Positions 28,309 through 37,014 of a stretch of DNA of 64,000 bases are shown here, piece by piece. How positions within the stretch are numbered: position 1 is the stretch's first letter; every line of letters begins with the position of its first letter. The translations under genes were made by a program, and so were the position numbers. The notes under the pieces are model-generated. The model ran no database searches. It saw only the letters and a program-made list of their open reading frames with translations, and had not been told where the DNA came from. Source of the stretch: Acidihalobacter ferrooxydans (lineage in GTDB: Bacteria > Pseudomonadota > Gammaproteobacteria > DSM-5130 > Acidihalobacteraceae); contig NZ_CP019434.1 in assembly GCF_001975725.1 (NCBI RefSeq), positions 1,017,041 to 1,081,040 of the forward strand, given 5' to 3'.

Positions 28309-29748
28309 TCAGGCCGGACGCACATAGGCGGGGTCGGCGTTTTCGTCATGCGAAGGTGCTTCGAGATGCCCCAGCGGTTCATTGCCTTCCACAATCGGGC
28401 TGTCCATGTCGGGGCCCTTGCGGATCACCTTGGCGAAGAAGTACCAGGCTCCGAACCAGACGCCGAGTTCAAAGAACATGAAACCGATCAGCCAGAAAAT
28501 GGCTTCACCGACGCTCATGTGACTGACGCCCTCGGCGGTGGTCATCATGCCGTATACCAGCCAGGGCTGACGGGCGATTTCGCGCGTCCACCAACCGGTC
28601 CAGATCGCCAGATAGGGCAGAAACGCGCTGAAGATCAGCGCGCGCAGGAACCATCTGTTTCGAGTGATGTTCTCGACGGTCAGACGGCCGCGCACGGCGA
28701 GCCAGGCACCCCACAGGGCCACGAAAAACAGGGCGAAGCCGATCGCCACCATGATGCGGAAACTGTAAAACGGAATCAGTACCGGCGGGCGCTCTGCGGG
28801 CTTGAACTGATCGAGGCCCTTCACGACGCCATTCAGTGTGTGTGTTTCGATCAGACTCAGGGCGTACGGAATGGTGATTGCCCAGTCATTCTTGCCTGCG
28901 GCATCGTTGGGCCAGGCGATGATGTGCCAGCCGGTGTTGGGCTGACCGTCGGCATTGTAGGTCTCGAAATGTCCTTCCATGGCGGCCAGGGCGGCTGGCT
29001 GATGGTCCTTGACCGTGAGTCCGAGGTCGTCGCCCAGATAGATCTGCAACGGCGCGACGATGACTGCGGCCAGAATCGAGTATTTCAGCGCGCGCTGGAA
29101 CAGCGCGACGTGACGACCCTTGAGCACATACCAGGCCGAGACGCCGGCAACGAAGAACAGGGCCAGTTCCACCGCTGCAATCCACATGTGCGGGAAGGCT
29201 ACGAGGAAGTCTGGATTGAGGATGGCCTCTGCCCAGTTGGTGACATGGAACAGGCCGTCCTTGAATTCGACGCCGGTTGGCGTTTGCATCCACGAGTTCG
29301 CGTCCAGAATCCACATCGCCGAGAGGCTCGACGAGAGCATCACGTTGAAGGTGGCGAACAGATGCATTTTTTTGCTGATCTTGCCCCAGCCGAAAATCAT
29401 CAGGCCGATGAAACCGGCCTCGTACATGAAGGCGGTGATGGTTTCATAGCCGAGAATCTGGCCGAAGAAGGGCCCGGCGGCCTGCGAAAACGGCCCATAC
29501 AGAATGCCGAAGGCCATTTCCATAGTGACGCCGGTAGCGACGCCGGCGCCGAAGTTGATAATGAACAGCTTTTCGAAGAAGCGGGTCAGCCGGTACCACT
29601 GTTCGTCATCGGTTTTCATCCAGCGCCACTCTGTGAAAAACAGCAGCAGGGCCAGCCCGATGGTCAGCGGCGGATAAATAATATGCATGGTGGTGATCCA
29701 TGCAAAATCGAGTCGCGAGATTAAAAGCGCAAGGTCTGATTCAATCAT
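28309..29748 (-). CDS. cydA: Cytochrome bd-type quinol oxidase subunit I, copy 3
   Basis: A 479-residue CydA/CioA with MEMAFGILYGP, FFGQILGYE and REIARQPW, again of the short-Q-loop type. The start at 29748 (MIESDLALLI) follows an A/T-rich leader with a GGGGTATT-like site. It is the first gene of an intact cydAB pair and has the best sigma-54 consensus of the three units upstream. Confidence 0.94.
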   Translation of the reverse strand: MIESDLALLISRLDFAWITTMHIIYPPLTIGLALLLFFTEWRWMKTDDEQWYRLTRFFEKLFIINFGAGVATGVTMEMAFGILYGPFSQAAGPFFGQILGYETITAFMYEAGFIGLMIFGWGKISKKMHLFATFNVMLSSSLSAMWILDANSWMQTPTGVEFKDGLFHVTNWAEAILNPDFLVAFPHMWIAAVELALFFVAGVSAWYVLKGRHVALFQRALKYSILAAVIVAPLQIYLGDDLGLTVKDHQPAALAAMEGHFETYNADGQPNTGWHIIAWPNDAAGKNDWAITIPYALSLIETHTLNGVVKGLDQFKPAERPPVLIPFYSFRIMVAIGFALFFVALWGAWLAVRGRLTVENITRNRWFLRALIFSAFLPYLAIWTGWWTREIARQPWLVYGMMTTAEGVSHMSVGEAIFWLIGFMFFELGVWFGAWYFFAKVIRKGPDMDSPIVEGNEPLGHLEAPSHDENADPAYVRPA

Positions 29749-29818
29749 TATTAATACCCCTATATAATTTTGTAATGCCCCGTTTAGCCTGAATTCACGG
29801 ACTAAGCTGAATCGTCAA

Positions 29819-29834
29819 AGCAAAAAACGCGCCA
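29819..29834 (-). promoter_or_regulatory. Putative sigma-54 promoter of cydA3
   Basis: TGGCGCGTTTTTTGCT on the minus strand matches the -24/-12 consensus TGGCRCG-N4-TTGCW at every defined base. The start would be about 60 nt upstream of the cydA3 ATG. Confidence 0.78.
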
Positions 29835-29889
29835 TCTCAGGAAACCGCGGAAAACCGGGGGTGTGGCGATGATCCGAGAAGCCGTTGGT

Positions 29890-29921
29890 GGTTGATATGA
29901 GCCATGTGGTTTATATCAACC
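29890..29921. promoter_or_regulatory. Paired palindromic activator sites of cydA3
   Basis: GGTTGATATGAGCC (29890-29903) and GGTTTATATCAACC (29908-29921) are the same 14-bp element in opposite orientation, with centres 18 bp apart and 57 bp upstream of the -24 element. The spacing differs from the 32 bp at the other two promoters. Confidence 0.65.
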
Positions 29922-30499
29922 ACCAATCCGCAGGAATATTTTCCTGCGGCGCTATGCCGGATCGCTACGTTTTCATTTGAGAATGAGAGGCCAGGCGAGC
30001 GTGAGTGGTCAGGCATCAAGCGACATGGCATTCGGAACCGACTTCGCGTGACGTTCGTTTCTCATGACGCGCAACGGAAGAGTTCATGTGAGTGCCTCCG
30101 AATGATCCATCCGGGTGGGCGGTGTTGTTCGATTCGCGTGGCGACTGTCAGGTCTGGAGGCTTGCGGCCCAGCGATGCTGTCCCTGAAGCAAGTCCTTTA
30201 CGAATCCGGATCTCAGCGCCAAATCATCCCGCCTACGGGAGCATCCGGTTTGAATCTGTGTGCGAACCTCTGCGCCGATTGCCTGCGCCGATTGTCTGCA
30301 CAGATCGCCTGCGCACGAAAACCGCGCCCTGTGGGGCGCCGTCTTCGTTTCTTGCCGTGTCGTGCGAGGGAGCACCACATTGTCTGATGCATGCGAGGTG
30401 AGGCGTTTGCCGCGATTGCTTGCTTTGCGCAAGCCCGCGATGTGTCAAACCCGTCTGCGTAGTCTGCCGTGAGTCGTTATTGCGCGCGGCGCTTGTTTA
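29922..30499. other. Non-coding stretch between cydA3 and the flavoprotein gene
   Basis: No frame here has family features or a ribosome-binding site. A degenerate 13-bp unit (TGCGCCGATTGCC) is repeated three times at 30271-30309, and a short GC hairpin lies at about 30324-30340. No RNA gene is recognised. Confidence 0.4.
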
Positions 30500-33400
30500 T
30501 CAATCGGGCGCTTGGGCAAGTACGTGGTCCAGCCAGCGGGCAGTGAGTCGGTCGGACAGACGGTTCTGCGCCTGGCGGGCGGCGAGGTTGCCGACATCGA
30601 TCCACGCGAGCGGCTGGTCCTGCTCGGCGCAGGAGAATACCGCGCGGGTGCGTTCGCCGGTTTCGGGGTCGATCTGCCATTGCAGGCACTGCCCGCACAC
30701 ACCCTTGAGCATGCATTGCATCGGGCTGCCGACGGTGCCGTGGGCCTGTACGCCGTCCTTGAACAGCGGGTGCAGGCGGCCGTTCGGCTGGAGCGCCTGC
30801 TGGAACGCGCCGAGCAGGCCGGTTGAACCCATGACCATGATCTGGTCGACCGCGCTGAGCGGGGTGTGCGACTGACCACGTTTACCGAACTCGCCGGCAC
30901 CGTAGCGCTGCAGCAGTTCGACCACGTCGCGCGCTTCGATGCTGATGTCCTGCGGGCGCCGGGCGTCGATCTGACGGCCCGAACCGACCGCCCAGATGAT
31001 CTGGTCGGCGGCCTGTTCGAGTTCGTCCTGACGGTCGAGTTCGTGCGCGGAGCTGAAGGCGCCGACGTAGACCACGCGGTTGCCCGCGGCACGCAGTGCC
31101 GGGCCGAGGTCGAGCATGACCGCCGCGCCCCAGCGGCCGGCGACGATGAGTACGGTTTTGCCTTCGGGGATGTGTACGGGCGCGCCGGTCGGGCCCATGA
31201 GCACCACCGGTTCGCCCGGTTTGAGCCGACCGGTGAGCCGCGGGCTGCTGCCCCATTGCAGTACCAGCAGGCGGATGCGGTCGCCGTCCACGCCGGTGCC
31301 GCTGACGGTGATGACCGGAATCTGCAGGCGGGTGTTCTCGACGGTCTCGCTGGTGCTCTCGAAGGTCTGCAGGCGGAAAAACTGGCCGGGACGGTAGTTG
31401 CGTGCGGCCATCGGCGCGCGCACCCAAAGCTCGACTACCGCCGGACTGGGGCGCAGCACTTCGGCGACGGTGGCGACGAGGCGGTCGTCGAGGCGCTGGG
31501 CGAAGGCGTCGTAGGCCTCCTCGTCGTGCGCGGGCAGGGTGTTCAATGCGCGCATGACGCCGCCGTAGCTGCGCTTGGCCGAGGCGATGGCCTTGACCAC
31601 GCTGCCGTTGAACACGGGGTTGGTGTCGCCGAGGAAGGTGACCTTGCGGCCCTGATTCTCGTAGGAGGTGAAGCCGCCGAATTCCTTACTCTTGCAGTGC
31701 TCGGAGACATCCACGGGCTGCAGGCTGCCGGTGTGGTTGCGGTGCGGTTTGTAGTGTGTGCCCTCGAGTTCGAAGGTGTTGGGGTATTCGCGTTCGTAGA
31801 GCGTGTTGGGCACGGTGCCGGCGGCGACGAACACGGCGCGCGCGGGCAGGCGCACTTCTTCGTTGGTGCCGATCCAGCGGCCTTCCTGGGCGATCACGCG
31901 GCGGAACACCACGGCTTCGGTGTGCAGGGAGTCATCCAGCTCGACGCGCTGCGGGTCGAGGCCTTCGGCGTAGTAGATGCCTTCCTCGGCGGCCTTGATG
32001 ATTTCCTCGTGGTTGCGCAGGTAGGCGGGGGAGGCGTTCATGCCCTTGCGATACGCCAGGGTCACGCCGCCCCATTCGCGCAGCAGATGAATGAAGTCCG
32101 GCGCGCGGCCTTCGGCGGCGGCGCGTTCGCGCTCGGCGCGCACGGCGCGGCCGTGGGCGAGGAATTCGGCCAACACGCCCTGGTCTTCCGGGTTGAGGCC
32201 GGGGAGGATGTCGCCGTCGCCGCCCTCGGCTTCGAGCGCTTCATGGCGCGCCAGCACCTTTTCGACCTGTTTGATGTAATAGGCCTGCACTTCGGTGGCG
32301 GTATCGATGGCAGTCAGGCCGCCGCCGATGACGACCGCCGGCAGGCGTACCTGCAGATTGGCGAGGCTGTCTTCCTTGCCCGCGCCGGTGAGTTGCAGGG
32401 CCATCAGAAAGTCGCTGGCCTGGCGCATGCCGCGGGCCAGGCTGTTGCCGATGGGAATGACGCGCGGCAGGCCGGCGCCGGTGGCGAGGCAGACGTGGTC
32501 GAAGCCCAGACGCCAGGCGTCGTCGAGGGTCAGCGTACCGCCGAGGCGCACGCCGCCGAAGGCCTGGAAGGTGGGGCGGCGCAGCAGGGTGAGGTAGATC
32601 AGCTTGAGGAAGTTTTTGTCCCAGCGCGGGGTGATGCCGTATTCGGCAACGCCGCCGAAGCCGAGCAGAATGCGGCTGTCGAGCGGTTCGACGAGGTCGC
32701 TCCAGTGTTCCACGGGTGCGTCGATCAGTGCTTGCGGCAACGGTTCGATCTTGAGGCCGTCGATACCGACCACGGCGCAGCCTTCCTGCGTCAGGTGATG
32801 GGCCATGGTGAAGCCGGCCGGGCCGAGGCCGGCGATGAGCACGCGGCGGCCGTTATAGTCTTGCATCACCGGTTGTTTGCTGCGCAGCGGATTCCAGCGG
32901 GTGAGCAGATCGTAGAGCTCCACGCCCCAGGGCAGATCCAGAATGTCGGTCAGTACGCGGGTTTCGATCTGCGGAATGTTGACCGGGTCCTGCTTCTGGT
33001 AGATGCAGGCTTTCATGCAGTCGTTGCAGATGCGGTGGCCGGTCGCGGGAATCATCGGGTTGTCGCGCATGGCGACGGCCAGCGCGGCCAGCGGACGGCC
33101 GTCGCGGCGCAGCGCGTGCATCTCGGAAATTTTTTCTTCCAGCGGGCAGCCGGTGAGCGTGTTGCCGAGCGGGTCCTGCTTGAGGCCGAGTTCGGGCGAG
33201 CCTTTCTTCTCCGGGAAACCCTTGGCGCAGAAGTCGCCGTCGTGATCGTGGCAGAAGATGCAGTAATTGACCTGATCCTGCACCGCGCGCAGGCCGGCGC
33301 GGGTGTCGGTGAGGGCGAAGCCGTCGCGGGGGCGCCAATGAATGGGCTCGGCCTGCAGGCGACCGTATGGGTCGCCGGTTGCTGCTTGCAGGTTGACCAG

Positions 33401-33988
33401 CCGCGCGTGATCGACGCGTCCTGGCAGGCGGAAGCTGACCCAGTCGGCGACATCGACCGGCTCCTTGAGCGTGACGACGGCCCACTGGATCAGGCGGTCG
33501 AGATCGGCGGCGGCTTCGGGGTCGTTGATCAGCCGGTCGAAGAGCAGGGCGGTGCCGAGTTCCATGTCGCCGGGGGCCTGTTCGGCGGCGCGTTCGGCGA
33601 CCCAGGCGTGCAGTTCCTCGCGGCTGGCGCTGATCTGACCGCGGTAGCGGCGAGCGCGGCGCGAGACGAGGCCGGCCTTCATGCGCATGACCGGATCCTG
33701 GGCCAGGATTTCGGCGCGCAGTTCGCCGATGGCGTCATCCAGCGAGAACAGTCGGGTGAGGAAGTCTTCGAGATGGCCTGAGGTGGCGATCAGCCATTCG
33801 CTCAGTTCCAGCCCTTCGGGGCGCTCACCGGCGCGGATCGCGTCCAGGCGCGAGGCCAGTGCGGGCGCGGCTTCGGTGAGTTCTGCGCGGAAGGCGGCGT
33901 CGAGCCGGGACAGGCCCTGAGCGGTACGCAAGGCAGCGTAATCGAGGTCGAGGCGTTCCAGTCCAGGGAAGCGGGCGGTGGTCTGCAT
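30500..33988 (-). CDS. Fused GltD-like / PyrK-like flavin iron-sulfur oxidoreductase
   Basis: A 1162-residue protein. Residues 1-240 are unassigned. About 243-325 hold cysteine clusters (NYCIFCHDHDGDFC, GCPLEE, ICNDCMKAC) like the double 4Fe-4S N-domain of GltD. About 380-800 form the FAD/NAD(P)-binding part (VLIAGLGPAGF, VVIGGGLTAIDTA). About 845 to the end resemble PyrK/ferredoxin-NADP reductase, with YRPGQFFRL for FAD and a 2Fe-2S set CX5CX2C (CMLKGVCGQC) plus a later Cys. This is the combined content of NfnB and NfnA in one chain, so an electron-bifurcating or NADPH-ferredoxin exchange role is possible. It appears monocistronic. The substrate is not shown by sequence. Confidence 0.85.
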   Translation of the reverse strand: MQTTARFPGLERLDLDYAALRTAQGLSRLDAAFRAELTEAAPALASRLDAIRAGERPEGLELSEWLIATSGHLEDFLTRLFSLDDAIGELRAEILAQDPVMRMKAGLVSRRARRYRGQISASREELHAWVAERAAEQAPGDMELGTALLFDRLINDPEAAADLDRLIQWAVVTLKEPVDVADWVSFRLPGRVDHARLVNLQAATGDPYGRLQAEPIHWRPRDGFALTDTRAGLRAVQDQVNYCIFCHDHDGDFCAKGFPEKKGSPELGLKQDPLGNTLTGCPLEEKISEMHALRRDGRPLAALAVAMRDNPMIPATGHRICNDCMKACIYQKQDPVNIPQIETRVLTDILDLPWGVELYDLLTRWNPLRSKQPVMQDYNGRRVLIAGLGPAGFTMAHHLTQEGCAVVGIDGLKIEPLPQALIDAPVEHWSDLVEPLDSRILLGFGGVAEYGITPRWDKNFLKLIYLTLLRRPTFQAFGGVRLGGTLTLDDAWRLGFDHVCLATGAGLPRVIPIGNSLARGMRQASDFLMALQLTGAGKEDSLANLQVRLPAVVIGGGLTAIDTATEVQAYYIKQVEKVLARHEALEAEGGDGDILPGLNPEDQGVLAEFLAHGRAVRAERERAAAEGRAPDFIHLLREWGGVTLAYRKGMNASPAYLRNHEEIIKAAEEGIYYAEGLDPQRVELDDSLHTEAVVFRRVIAQEGRWIGTNEEVRLPARAVFVAAGTVPNTLYEREYPNTFELEGTHYKPHRNHTGSLQPVDVSEHCKSKEFGGFTSYENQGRKVTFLGDTNPVFNGSVVKAIASAKRSYGGVMRALNTLPAHDEEAYDAFAQRLDDRLVATVAEVLRPSPAVVELWVRAPMAARNYRPGQFFRLQTFESTSETVENTRLQIPVITVSGTGVDGDRIRLLVLQWGSSPRLTGRLKPGEPVVLMGPTGAPVHIPEGKTVLIVAGRWGAAVMLDLGPALRAAGNRVVYVGAFSSAHELDRQDELEQAADQIIWAVGSGRQIDARRPQDISIEARDVVELLQRYGAGEFGKRGQSHTPLSAVDQIMVMGSTGLLGAFQQALQPNGRLHPLFKDGVQAHGTVGSPMQCMLKGVCGQCLQWQIDPETGERTRAVFSCAEQDQPLAWIDVGNLAARQAQNRLSDRLTARWLDHVLAQAPD

Positions 33989-34188
33989 GGCGTCTCTCTG
34001 CGGGAAAAAGACGCGATCTTACTCCGTTGGGAGGGCAATTTCAGGTATTGGCTCAGGCGCGGTGCGGGTTCTGTCTGGACGCGCCTGTGCTGGAAGCAGC
34101 CATGCGCCGACCGTAGACAACCCGCGGCATTGTGCGCCGGGGCGGGTGAAACCTGTGCGGCGCCCCGTATGAGGCGCCGCGTGGCTGT

Positions 34189-34383
34189 TCAGTGATTCTT
34201 TACAGGGCAGGTTTTGATGCCGAGCAGGGTGTAAAGCCCACAGTAACCGACGATGCCGGTGAGGAGCGGCACGACGCCGATCCAGCCCCACGGAGTGTGC
34301 AGGCCGAAGAAGACTTGCGAGATCAGCGCCAGGCCGATGATGATGCGAATTGCGCGATCAATGATGCCGACGTTTATGTTCAT
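34189..34383 (-). CDS. DUF2892 (YgaP-type) small membrane protein
   Basis: A 64-residue protein with the DUF2892 pattern: MNINVGIIDRAIR start, two hydrophobic helices (about 10-28 and 34-52) and a conserved end LLGIKTCP. In some proteins this domain is fused to rhodanese and anchors it in the membrane. Here it stands alone. A GGGACATCC-type purine site precedes the ATG. Its link to the upstream flavoprotein is only positional. Confidence 0.85.
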   Translation of the reverse strand: MNINVGIIDRAIRIIIGLALISQVFFGLHTPWGWIGVVPLLTGIVGYCGLYTLLGIKTCPVKNH

Positions 34384-34568
34384 GTTGGATGTCCCTCTGT
34401 CAGTGCGTTGCGGAATGCGCTCCGGTGGAGCGCTGTGCTGTACAGGGGTCAGTATGCGCGGACTGCCGCGGTGGCTTCAGTGACTAGGTCACCGTCGCTT
34501 CGTGGTTTGCGTGTTTTGGCTATTTGCAAAACAGGGTTGGGAAAGTTGCCAACCAGCAAACTGTCCAA

Positions 34569-35012
34569 TCAAGCCCTCTGGTTGGAACCAAGCGCTCCAA
34601 AGATTGCAACGCCTGCGGCTATAGCGGCCTTCTCCAGGCTTGCATCCAGCGTTGCCAATGGCAAGCCTGCCCGTAGTGACAGTTCCAGATAAGCCGCATC
34701 GTAAGACGACAGTTTATATCGGCGTGCGAGATTCAATGTGTCGCTCAGGGCCTGTGCGGCTGTAGCCGGGTCAACCGTGATGTTGAGGCGCTCAAGCACG
34801 GCAATGTAACGCTGCGACTCGGCTTCGGTCACGACCTCTTTGAATTCGAGCCTGGCAATCACGTTGGCTACCTCGAGCGCGAACAGAGAGGGCACGACTG
34901 CTGGTGATTGTTTGAGTGCGCTCAGCGTAGAGGTCGCATACTCGAGACCAGTAGGGTTGGCCTGAGGTGCCAACCACAACAGCGCCACTGACGCATCGAG
35001 AACAAAATTCAC
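34569..35012 (-). CDS. VapC-like PIN-domain toxin
   Basis: A 147-residue PIN-domain ribonuclease. The acidic metal-binding residues are visible in FVLDASVAL (D6), FALEVAN (about E46), SYDAAYLEL (about D106) and ATLDASLE (about D125). It overlaps the upstream antitoxin by ATGA, the usual layout for type II toxin-antitoxin operons. All key residues are present, so the toxin is probably active. Confidence 0.9.
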   Translation of the reverse strand: MNFVLDASVALLWLAPQANPTGLEYATSTLSALKQSPAVVPSLFALEVANVIARLEFKEVVTEAESQRYIAVLERLNITVDPATAAQALSDTLNLARRYKLSSYDAAYLELSLRAGLPLATLDASLEKAAIAAGVAIFGALGSNQRA

Positions 35013-35254
35013 GCACGACCCTCGTTGATCAGTGCTTTCAGATCAACGCCTGCCCCCGATTTGTGCGCCTGCATGTAGGCCAGCATGTCATCTACAGCCG
35101 TCGCGGCATCAGAGTGCCGGTTTGCTTGTGCTGGCACCAAGTCAGCCACGGCCTCTCCCCGCAGGGTGATAGTGTAGCGATTTCCAGCCTTGATGCCTCG
35201 CAACAACTCCGGCAATTTGGTCTTTGCTTCGTAGGATCCAATTTCGATGTTCAT
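35009..35254 (-). CDS. Phd/YefM-family antitoxin
   Basis: An 81-residue protein with the Phd/YefM fold signature at the N-terminus (IGSYEAKTKLPELLRGI, then YTITLRGEAVADLVP). The variable C-terminal tail would neutralise the PIN toxin. It is the first gene of the pair, so it probably autoregulates the operon through its N-terminal DNA-binding fold. Confidence 0.9.
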   Translation of the reverse strand: MNIEIGSYEAKTKLPELLRGIKAGNRYTITLRGEAVADLVPAQANRHSDAATAVDDMLAYMQAHKSGAGVDLKALINEGRA

Positions 35255-35414
35255 GCCGCGCCCCGTTCATCTTGTTCAGACCAGTATATAGACCAGTCCA
35301 ACAAATTCAACGCCTGGATGGGACTCAATCCAACCCTATTTTGCACAAAACAGATGACTTTCAGGTTTTCTGCAGCCGAGGACTTCTAACCTCAGAATGC
35401 AAATACCCCGTTTT

Positions 35415-36110
35415 TTATTCTTCCGCCGCCAGTTTGCACAGTGCGCCGCGATTGAGGATTTCTATTTCGCCGCGGTGCGTCGTAACCCAACCCTGTTCGG
35501 CGAAATGCTTGAGCATGCGGCCGATCACTTCTCGCGCGCTACCGAGTTCGACGGCCAGCGCCTGGTGCGTGATGGCGATATGCGGGGAGTCGCTGCCGAG
35601 CGCGAGAAGCCGCTTGGCGAGACGCGCGTCGAGCCGCTCGAAGGCGATTTCCTCCAGCAGACGCAGCAGCGCGGCCAGCCGTTCGCCATACGCGGCGAAG
35701 ATGAAACGGCGTAAGCCCTCGGAGGTTTCCATCGCGTCCTGAAAGGCTGCGGCGGGGATGGCGGCGGCGACCACATCCGTTTCGCTGATGCCTTCGGCGA
35801 CGTAGCGGCTGTGCGCGAGCAGACAGGTGGTGGTGAGTACGCACGATTCGCCGGGGCCGACCCGGTAGAGCACGATTTCGCGTCCGCTGACGGCCAGTTG
35901 CTGAACCCGGACCGTGCCGTCGATGATCAGCAGGTAGTTGCGGCAGACGGCGCCGGATTCAAAGACTGTCGTCTGCGCCGGCACGCGCACGATTTGCGCC
36001 GCACGCAGGATGCGCTGGCCAGCGGCATCGTCGATGGCGCGCAAGGCCGGAAAGCGTTCAAACCAGACAGTTTCGTGCATCGCGGATTCGTGCATCGCGG
36101 ATTCGTGCAT
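35415..36110 (-). CDS. Crp/Fnr-family transcription regulator
   Basis: A 231-residue regulator with an N-terminal cyclic-nucleotide-type beta-barrel (about residues 25-140), a dimerisation helix and a C-terminal winged helix-turn-helix (HQALAVELGSAREVIGRML). It lacks the N-terminal cysteine cluster of FNR, so it is not an Fnr-type oxygen sensor. The 5' end has three in-frame ATGs, 15 nt apart, created by a tandem repeat. The true start could be 36110, 36095 or 36080. It lies 18 nt downstream of aguB, so it may be cotranscribed with the agmatine genes. Confidence 0.88.
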   Translation of the reverse strand: MHESAMHESAMHETVWFERFPALRAIDDAAGQRILRAAQIVRVPAQTTVFESGAVCRNYLLIIDGTVRVQQLAVSGREIVLYRVGPGESCVLTTTCLLAHSRYVAEGISETDVVAAAIPAAAFQDAMETSEGLRRFIFAAYGERLAALLRLLEEIAFERLDARLAKRLLALGSDSPHIAITHQALAVELGSAREVIGRMLKHFAEQGWVTTHRGEIEILNRGALCKLAAEE

Positions 36111-36118
36111 CGCGGAGC
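36066..36118. repeat. 15-bp tandem repeat at the Crp/Fnr start
   Basis: The unit GATTCGTGCATCGCG occurs in about three copies. Each carries one in-frame start codon, giving MHESA-MHESA-MHE. Copy-number change would keep the frame but alter the N-terminus and spacing to the ribosome-binding region. Confidence 0.75.
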
Positions 36119-36128
36119 GAGCGCCGGG

Positions 36129-37004
36129 TCAGTCCCGATAGCGCAGGAGGATTTCGTCGTAGGCGTCGATGCGCCGGTCGCGCAGGAACGGCCACATGCG
36201 GCGCACGCGTTCGCTGCGCTGCATGTCGACATCGGCGACGAGGACGCAGGGCGCATCGGTGGGTGCTTCGGCGAGTAGTTCGCCCTGCGGTCCACAGACA
36301 AAGCTGGCGCCCCAGAACTGCGCGTCGGCGAGCGCCGTGCTGGGATCGGATTCGGGCCCTACACGGTTGCACGACAGGACCGGCAGGCCGTTGGCGACGG
36401 CATGGCCGCGCTGCACGGTGCGCCAGGCGTCGATCTGGCGCTGGTGTTCGTCCTCGGGTTCTTCCGGATGCCAGCCGATGGCGGTCGGATAGAGCAGCAC
36501 TTCGGCGCCGGCCAGCGCCATCAGGCGAGCGGCTTCCGGGTACCACTGGTCCCAGCAGACCAGTACACCGAGCCGGCCGACGCTGGTGTCGATGGGTTCG
36601 AAGCCGAGGTCGCCGGGGGTGAAGTAGAACTTCTCGTAGTAGCCGGGATCGTCCGGGATGTGCATTTTGCGGTAGACGCCTGCAACACTGCCGTCGCGTT
36701 CGAGAACGACGGCGGTGTTGTGATAGATGCCGGCGGCCCGGCGCTCGAAGATCGAGCCGACGATGACCAGGCCGTGCTTGCGGGCCTGCTCGGCCAGCAG
36801 GGTGACGGTGGGGCCGTCCAGCGCTTCGGCCTGATCGAACACATCGGCATCTTCGGTCTGGCAGAAATAGAGGCCGGCGTGAAGTTCCTGCAGGAGCACG
36901 AGTTCGGCGCCTTGCGAGGCGGCCTGCTCGATCCCTTCTACGCTCCGGGCGAGATTGGCCGCGCGGTCGGCGGTGTTGGCTTGCTGAACGAGGGCGACGC
37001 GCAT
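36129..37004 (-). CDS. aguB: N-carbamoylputrescine amidase
   Basis: A 291-residue nitrilase-superfamily enzyme with the Glu-Lys-Cys triad in LLQELH (about E41), YRKMHIPDD (about K113) and VCWDQWYPE (about C150). FFSP/HIPDDPGYYEKFYF-type segments are typical of AguB. It hydrolyses N-carbamoylputrescine to putrescine, CO2 and ammonia in the cytosol. The neighbouring aguA makes the substrate. Both lie on the minus strand, 10 nt apart. Confidence 0.93.
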   Translation of the reverse strand: MRVALVQQANTADRAANLARSVEGIEQAASQGAELVLLQELHAGLYFCQTEDADVFDQAEALDGPTVTLLAEQARKHGLVIVGSIFERRAAGIYHNTAVVLERDGSVAGVYRKMHIPDDPGYYEKFYFTPGDLGFEPIDTSVGRLGVLVCWDQWYPEAARLMALAGAEVLLYPTAIGWHPEEPEDEHQRQIDAWRTVQRGHAVANGLPVLSCNRVGPESDPSTALADAQFWGASFVCGPQGELLAEAPTDAPCVLVADVDMQRSERVRRMWPFLRDRRIDAYDEILLRYRD

Positions 37005-37014
37005 CGTGAGTTCT

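Noticed and set aside
29890-29921. FNR/ANR-type box (TTGAT...ATCAA) upstream of cydA3
   Set aside because: The spacing between half-sites is far too long for FNR, and the same sequence is better explained by two copies of the 14-bp palindrome seen at the other cyd promoters.
30866-33781. A 971-codon plus-strand open frame opposite the flavoprotein gene
   Set aside because: It is the antisense shadow of a high-GC gene. It has no family motifs, while the minus strand has clear cofactor motifs.
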